A stretch of 64,000 nucleotides of DNA from Laguncularia racemosa (lineage: Eukaryota; Streptophyta; Magnoliopsida; Myrtales; Combretaceae): the NCBI GenBank assembly GCA_037954665.1, contig JBBMOL010000018.1:5890001-5954000 (forward strand), written 5' to 3'. The position numbers were made by a program, and so were the translations under genes. Numbering within the stretch: the stretch's first letter is position 1; every line of letters starts with the position of its first letter. Under the pieces are notes generated by a model. That model ran no database searches. It was not told the origin of the DNA and was given only the letters and a program-made list of their open reading frames with translations. Shown here piece after piece: positions 59,560-64,000 of the stretch.

Positions 59560-60060
59560 AATGTAAAGGATTTAAGTTGTGATATTTATGCTATAGCTAA
59601 GATACATAGGCTTCCTTTTCCTAAGTTTTTTTTCAAAAACAACTAGTGTCTTTGAAATGTTACATATAGATATTTGGTGTCCTTATTTAGTGTCTTCTAT
59701 TACTGGAGCTCAGTTTTTCTTAACAATTCTTGATGATTCCAGTTCATGTACTTAGATATATGTCATGGGTTCAAAGTCTCAGGCTGTTGGTTTTCTTCAT
59801 AAGTTTCTTAAACTTATTAAGAACCAATTTAATGTTGTTCCTAAAATAGTTCGAATGGATAATGGAGTTGAGTTCTTATCACATTACTGTCAATCTCTTT
59901 TTGATGAATCTGGTATTATTCATCACAAGTCTTGTTCTTATACACCACAACAAAATGTTAGTGTTGAATGTAAACATAAGCATATAGTTGAAATAGACCG
60001 TGCTTTAAGGCTTCAAGCTCATTTACCTAAATCTTTTTGGGTGAATGTGTTTTAACTGCA
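59560..60060 (+). pseudogene. Copia integrase remnant
   Basis: Broken frame pieces FEMLHIDIWCPYLVSS and TGAQFFLTILDDSS (about 59650-59750) lead into an open stretch 59765-60055: VGFLHKFLKLIKNQF, VRMDNGVEFLSHYCQ (second catalytic Asp), IHHKSCSYTPQQNVSVECKH (Glu region; the usual NG-VERKH is altered to NVSVECKH) and LPKSFWVNVF. Confidence 0.8.
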
Positions 60061-60769
60061 ACATATTTGATTAATCTCATGCTTACCTCAAAACTTCAAT
60101 AGAAATCTCCTTATGAAATTCTATTCAACAAACCACCTACTTATGATACCGTATATGTCCTGGGTTGCTTATGTTTTGCCATAGATCATTCCCCTCACAT
60201 AGACAATTTTAATTCTAAAGATGTATGTTGTATTTTTCTTAGGTATGTTCTTAGACAAAAGGGTTATAAATTGTATGATTTACATAGGGGCAAAGTTTTA
60301 ATTAGTAGAGATGTTTTTTTTTTTCATGAACACTCATTCCCTTTTGCTCTTAGTACTGATCCTGGTCCGGTTACTTCTATTGAACATCAGTCTACTCCTT
60401 TACTTCCACATCCTTCCCTCTCCACTGATCAATTTATACCCAACTCAGTTACGTCCCCTATACCCATTCCCTCTTATTCGGTTTTTGCTCGCTGCAATTC
60501 TTTTGATTCTTCAATCATAGCAGATCAACTTTGAGCTACATGGATCTTCTTACTCTCGACAGTCTCCACAATGGTTACACTCTTACATACACTCCTTGCA
60601 ATTTGATCACTTTCCTCAACTCGATCTTATTCCTTTCACTTCCATTATCAATTCTTACCCAGTAGTTTCTGCTTAAACTTTTCATAATTATCCTCATGAT
60701 TTTGTTCATTTTATGGCCAATGTACTTAATTTCCAAGAACCTTTCACATATTCACAAGCTGTTAAATAA

Positions 60770-61660
60770 AAGTAATGGGTGTTGGCTATGGAAAATGAGT
60801 TAGAAGTTCTTGAGCTTAATGACACATGGGATATTGCGGATTTACCCTCGCGTAAGAAACCTATTAGCTGTAAATAGATTTATAAAAGCAAATATAGACC
60901 AAATGGCACCATTGAAAAGCATAAAGAAAAATTAGTTGCTAAGGATTATACGTAAGTCGAAGGTGTGAATTATCATGATAAGTTTTCTCCTGTTACCAAG
61001 ATCAAAGCAATTAGGATCTTGTTGGTTGTTGTGGTTGCTAGGGGCTGGCCTTTATTTCAAATAGACATTAATAATTCTTTCCTTCATGGTTTCTTAGATG
61101 AAGAATTTTATATGATACCTCACCTAGGTATTCTACAACTAGTTTAAATAAAGTTTGTCACCTTAAAAAATCTTTTTATGGACTCAAGCAGGTGTCTTGA
61201 CAATGGAACAAAGAGTTATCTAGTTTTCTTGTTGATCACAACTTTATCCAATCTTCCAGTGATCACTCCCTGTTCACTAGAACTCGGTCTGATGTTTTTC
61301 TTGTGATTTTACTTTATGTTGATGACATGCTTGTAACAGGGACTAATCTTTTAACGATTGAATGTCTCAAGTCAAATTTACATTGATCTTAGTGAAGCTC
61401 ATTTTTTTCTTGGCTTGGAAATTTGTTGCAATGCTAATAGTACGATGGTCCATCAGTGCAAGTTTGTTGCAAATTTATTAGAAGATGCCCATCTGACTGG
61501 TTGCAAGTCGATTTCTCTTCCTATACCACCTAGCAATCTTATTAAGGATGGTGATGATATATTACCCAATCCCACTGTGTTTTGTTACCTTGTTGGGCAT
61601 TTATTGCAACTAACTATTACTCGATCGAATATTGCCTTTGTGATTAATAAGCTTAGTTAG
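60770..61660 (+). pseudogene. Copia reverse transcriptase remnant
   Basis: Pieces in shifting frames: WVLAMENELEVLELNDTWDI (60778 on), YHDKFSPVTKIKAIRILLVV then FQIDINNSFLHGFLDEEFYM (60965-61147), YVDDM at about 61315-61330 (catalytic YVDD retained), then AHFFLGLEICCN and VFCYLVGHLLQLTITRSNIAF (61358-61660). In-frame stops between them make it inactive. Confidence 0.85.
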
Positions 61661-61678
61661 TTCCTTTCTCAACTTCAG

Positions 61679-62244
61679 GTGCCTCATTACCAAGTTGCTC
61701 TTCATTTGTTGAAATATTTTAAAGGGACTATACATCTTGATCTTTCTTACTTGTCCTCCAATTCACTTACTATTTGTGCTTTTTTAGATGCAGATTGGGG
61801 TTCATCTACATTTGATCGAATATCCTTATCTGGATTTTGCATATTTTTAGGTGATGCTCTTATTACTTGAAAGTCTAAAAAACTATCGACCATTAACACA
61901 TCAACCACAAACGTCGTGTATAGAAGCTTAGTTGTAGTTTCTAAAGACTTGCGTTGGACTACTATATCTCGCGCGATTTGCAGGTTTCTTCTTCTATTCC
62001 CATTCCTTTATTTTGTAATAACAAGTCTACTATCATGATTGCTCATAATCCTTGTTTTCATGATCACACTAAACATATTGATATTAATATTCATTTCATT
62101 CGTGATCTTTTAGCTTGTGGGTTTCTTGATTTGCATCATGTTTCTACTACTGATCAACCGGCTAGTGTCTTCACTAAAGTGCCTTCCATTGGTCAATTTA
62201 CTCATATTTTATCTAAGTTGGGCCTTTCTACAGCATCAACTTGA
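61679..62244 (+). pseudogene. Copia RNase H remnant
   Basis: HYQVALHLLKYFKGTIHLDL then CAFLDADWGSSTFDRISLSG (RNase H first Asp) in 61679-61870; after a stop and frame change, IPLFCNNKSTIMIAHNPCFH and HTKHIDINIHFIRD in 61954-62244, followed by the usual C-terminal end STTDQPASVFTK. These are typical copia RNase H blocks. Confidence 0.85.
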
Positions 62245-62440
62245 GGGGGCTTGTTAACATTATACATGTAAATACTTTTATTTTGTATTTATATTGATTG
62301 GTCCACATATCAATTTTGTATTGAACACTACTATTAGTTATTTAGTTTCTATTCTTAGTAGTAGTATAAATAGTGTCTTTGTTCAGTTGAAGAGATAGCA
62401 AAAAATACATTTCACATTTACTCTGTCTTCTCCTCTAACA
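62243..62440 (+). repeat. Copia polypurine tract and 3' LTR
   Basis: GAGGGGGC (62243-62250) precedes a short LTR starting TGTTAACA at 62252 and probably ending at ACA 62440 (about 189 bp). It includes a TATA-like TATAAATAG near 62365. The right edge is a best guess from the CA end, since no second LTR is present. Confidence 0.6.
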
Positions 62441-62520
62441 ATGTATGCATACTCTGTTTGCGTCCCTAGAACATTTCTTTCTTGCGCAACTCTGCTCCCG
62501 ATCATGAAGCTGTTGTTTAC

Positions 62521-64000
62521 ATGAGCGATAAAATATGCATGCTAATATTATCTAGAGCATGGGATCACATTGATAAAAGCATCTACATTACATTAGTCTA
62601 ATTAAGACAAGAACATTGAAAATTGAAATCAAGATGGACCAACTCATATAAATCGCTTTTAGCTTACCAACCAAGCACAACTTAGCACATTGCATGTGGA
62701 TCATCCATTCATTTCCCCAATTATGTCCATTTTCGATGAACTTTTTACTTACTTGTCCGCGAACAAGTCTTCGTGTATTAGCTTTCACATTGTCAACGGA
62801 TTCTTCTAGCAAAACCTTAAAACTCATTCCTGCTTTTAGATCTCAAAAGATTATAAATATTATCTCGGAAACACTTGTTACTACATTCACCTCCATTGTT
62901 GTCACCAACTTTAGACAAGTAAACCCTCAAAAACTTTTCAGACTCGCGGAAACCAATAGCCTATAACAGACCTCAAGAGTAATCAGCATTAGCCTTGTAG
63001 ATGTCAAAGAATTCATTAAGCAACCATGCATCAACCATGAGATCTACCCTGTTCTCTACAAACTGGTCCAGAGCGGGGAGAGAGGCATCTATGCATACAA
63101 AACAGAACTGTACCTAACATTTTCAACGCGTCCCCAGTTCTGCCTTGCTACAATCATAGAAGCCCATATGCAATCACTATGGAATTTCCTACATACGATC
63201 TTTATAGTCCAAAAAGAAACTAAGTAAAAGGAACCACAGTTTTATTCGATTTTGCATGTAATTATGTTAGTTCAGTGAGCTGCTGTAAGGCATCACATTA
63301 TGTAATACTATTACAAAAGTAATAAAAAAAAAAGGCAAAAAGAAAAGAAAAGAAAGCTGAGAAGAAAAATAAAAGAATTAAAAAACTAAGTCCCCAGAAT
63401 TTAAGGATTCAATAGTACGGGAGTTAATTGATAGACTTCTCTGGATGTAGCACACTATCATACCAAAATGAAAGCAGATTTCCATTTCAGGTTTAACTGG
63501 TACTTTTTCTTCAAGAGATCCAACATCACTAATGAAATAAGGGTTGCATATTTTAGCTGATGGAGACTACAAACCTCATTGTTTTTCGCTTGAAACAACC
63601 CGCTAGGGAGAACTTCAGACTGGGCATACAAACTAAGATATTGCTTGATTTGCAAAAAATTAAACCATTCATGATTCAGCTAATAGCTTCTTATGCATTT
63701 GATAAAGGCTAAAGTAGAGAAGTCATTGCATAAAATATATGAAACTAGAAGTGAGATAATTGAAGAGGAAACAAAGTAAAGAGGATGACCTATAAAGACA
63801 CCAAAATGACCATAACCATAAGAAATGTGGGTTCCAACCTAATACTGCTAGAAACTTAGTGTGGATTCAGAGCAAGGATAACGCTCGATATAAAATAGAT
63901 CATGCTACCAAAATGAAATTGCCAGTTTCTACTTGAGGTAATCTCACAATGGCAAAAGACTGAAATGGAGCATAATAACTAAATACTGTAAAAGATCAAT
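62521..64000 (-). pseudogene. Partial, decayed duplicate of the IPT2 gene
   Basis: Collinear with about 31834-33370 of the intact gene, introns included, so it arose by DNA duplication and not from mRNA. Exon 7 copy at 63139-62753 has a one-base loss near 63105 and a one-base gain near 62820, so most of it is out of frame. Exon 6 copy at 63649-63575 (IKQYLSLYAQS retained) has lost its splice acceptor (AG to AA just before 63649). The duplicated block starts at TGAGCGATAAAA, 80 bases after the copia LTR, and runs past the window end. It lacks exons 8-10 on its left; whether it extends to exon 1 cannot be seen. Confidence 0.9.

Larger units (their letters stand above)
59553..62440 (+). mobile_element. 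5'-truncated Ty1/copia element
   Basis: Begins within the GAG-pre-integrase region and continues through integrase, RT, RNase H, a polypurine tract and one LTR. Domain order IN-RT-RH marks Ty1/copia. The 5' LTR, gag and protease are missing; the left edge abuts element 4 integrase sequence with no visible target duplication, so the truncation may be a deletion after insertion. Frames are broken by many stops. Confidence 0.85.

Overview
The window is nuclear DNA of a flowering plant. The evidence is its AT-rich composition, a ten-exon GT-AG intron gene for a plant-type tRNA isopentenyltransferase, remnants of two plant-specific families (DUF247 and FAR1/FHY3) and dense nested LTR retrotransposons. 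I cannot name the species. Only one protein gene looks intact: the tRNA dimethylallyltransferase (IPT2-like) on the minus strand at 30906-35342. Everything else recognisable is a mobile element, a relic or a pseudogene.

Layout: 1-7229 is a minus-strand Ty1/copia-derived element (LTR, rearranged body, LTR). Its integrase runs into a 'putative plant transposon protein' type ORF instead of a reverse transcriptase. 8850-14692 is a complete-length Ty3/gypsy element (element 1) with 621/608-bp LTRs and a GATGT target duplication, broken by in-frame stops and a frameshift. 15190-15770 holds a FAR1/FHY3-like pseudogene. 21376-21626 is a foldback repeat. 21894-22948 is a broken DUF247 gene. 25935-29467 is a non-autonomous relative of element 1 (element 2) with 640-bp LTRs and a GTTAT target duplication. 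Its protease, RT, RNase H and integrase core are replaced by an intronless piece of a host aldo-keto reductase gene. 30906-35342 is IPT2. 38209-45865 is an old Tekay/Del-like chromovirus (element 3, LTRs about 2 kb). 45907-46352 is an unrecognised coding-like fragment. 49475-54000 is repeat-derived noncoding DNA with a degenerate tandem repeat of about 165 bp. 54631-59553 is a minus-strand Tekay-like relic (element 4) split by a 2045-bp solo LTR (57423-59467, TSD ACATG) that carries a tRNA-like segment. 59553-62440 is a 5'-truncated copia element. 62521-64000 is a decayed partial duplicate of the IPT2 gene, introns included.

How the parts relate: elements 1 and 2 share LTR ends, polypurine tract, primer site, gag and integrase tail, so a relative of element 1 is the likely source of proteins that mobilised element 2. 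The chimera in element 2 originally read in frame as Gag, an unidentified segment of about 113 aa, the AKR piece and the integrase tail. The AKR piece retains all four catalytic-tetrad residues but now has one frameshift and one stop. Palindromic CACGGCCGTG-type repeats fill the U3 of elements 1 and 2, and related repeats occur in the LTRs of the two Tekay-like elements.
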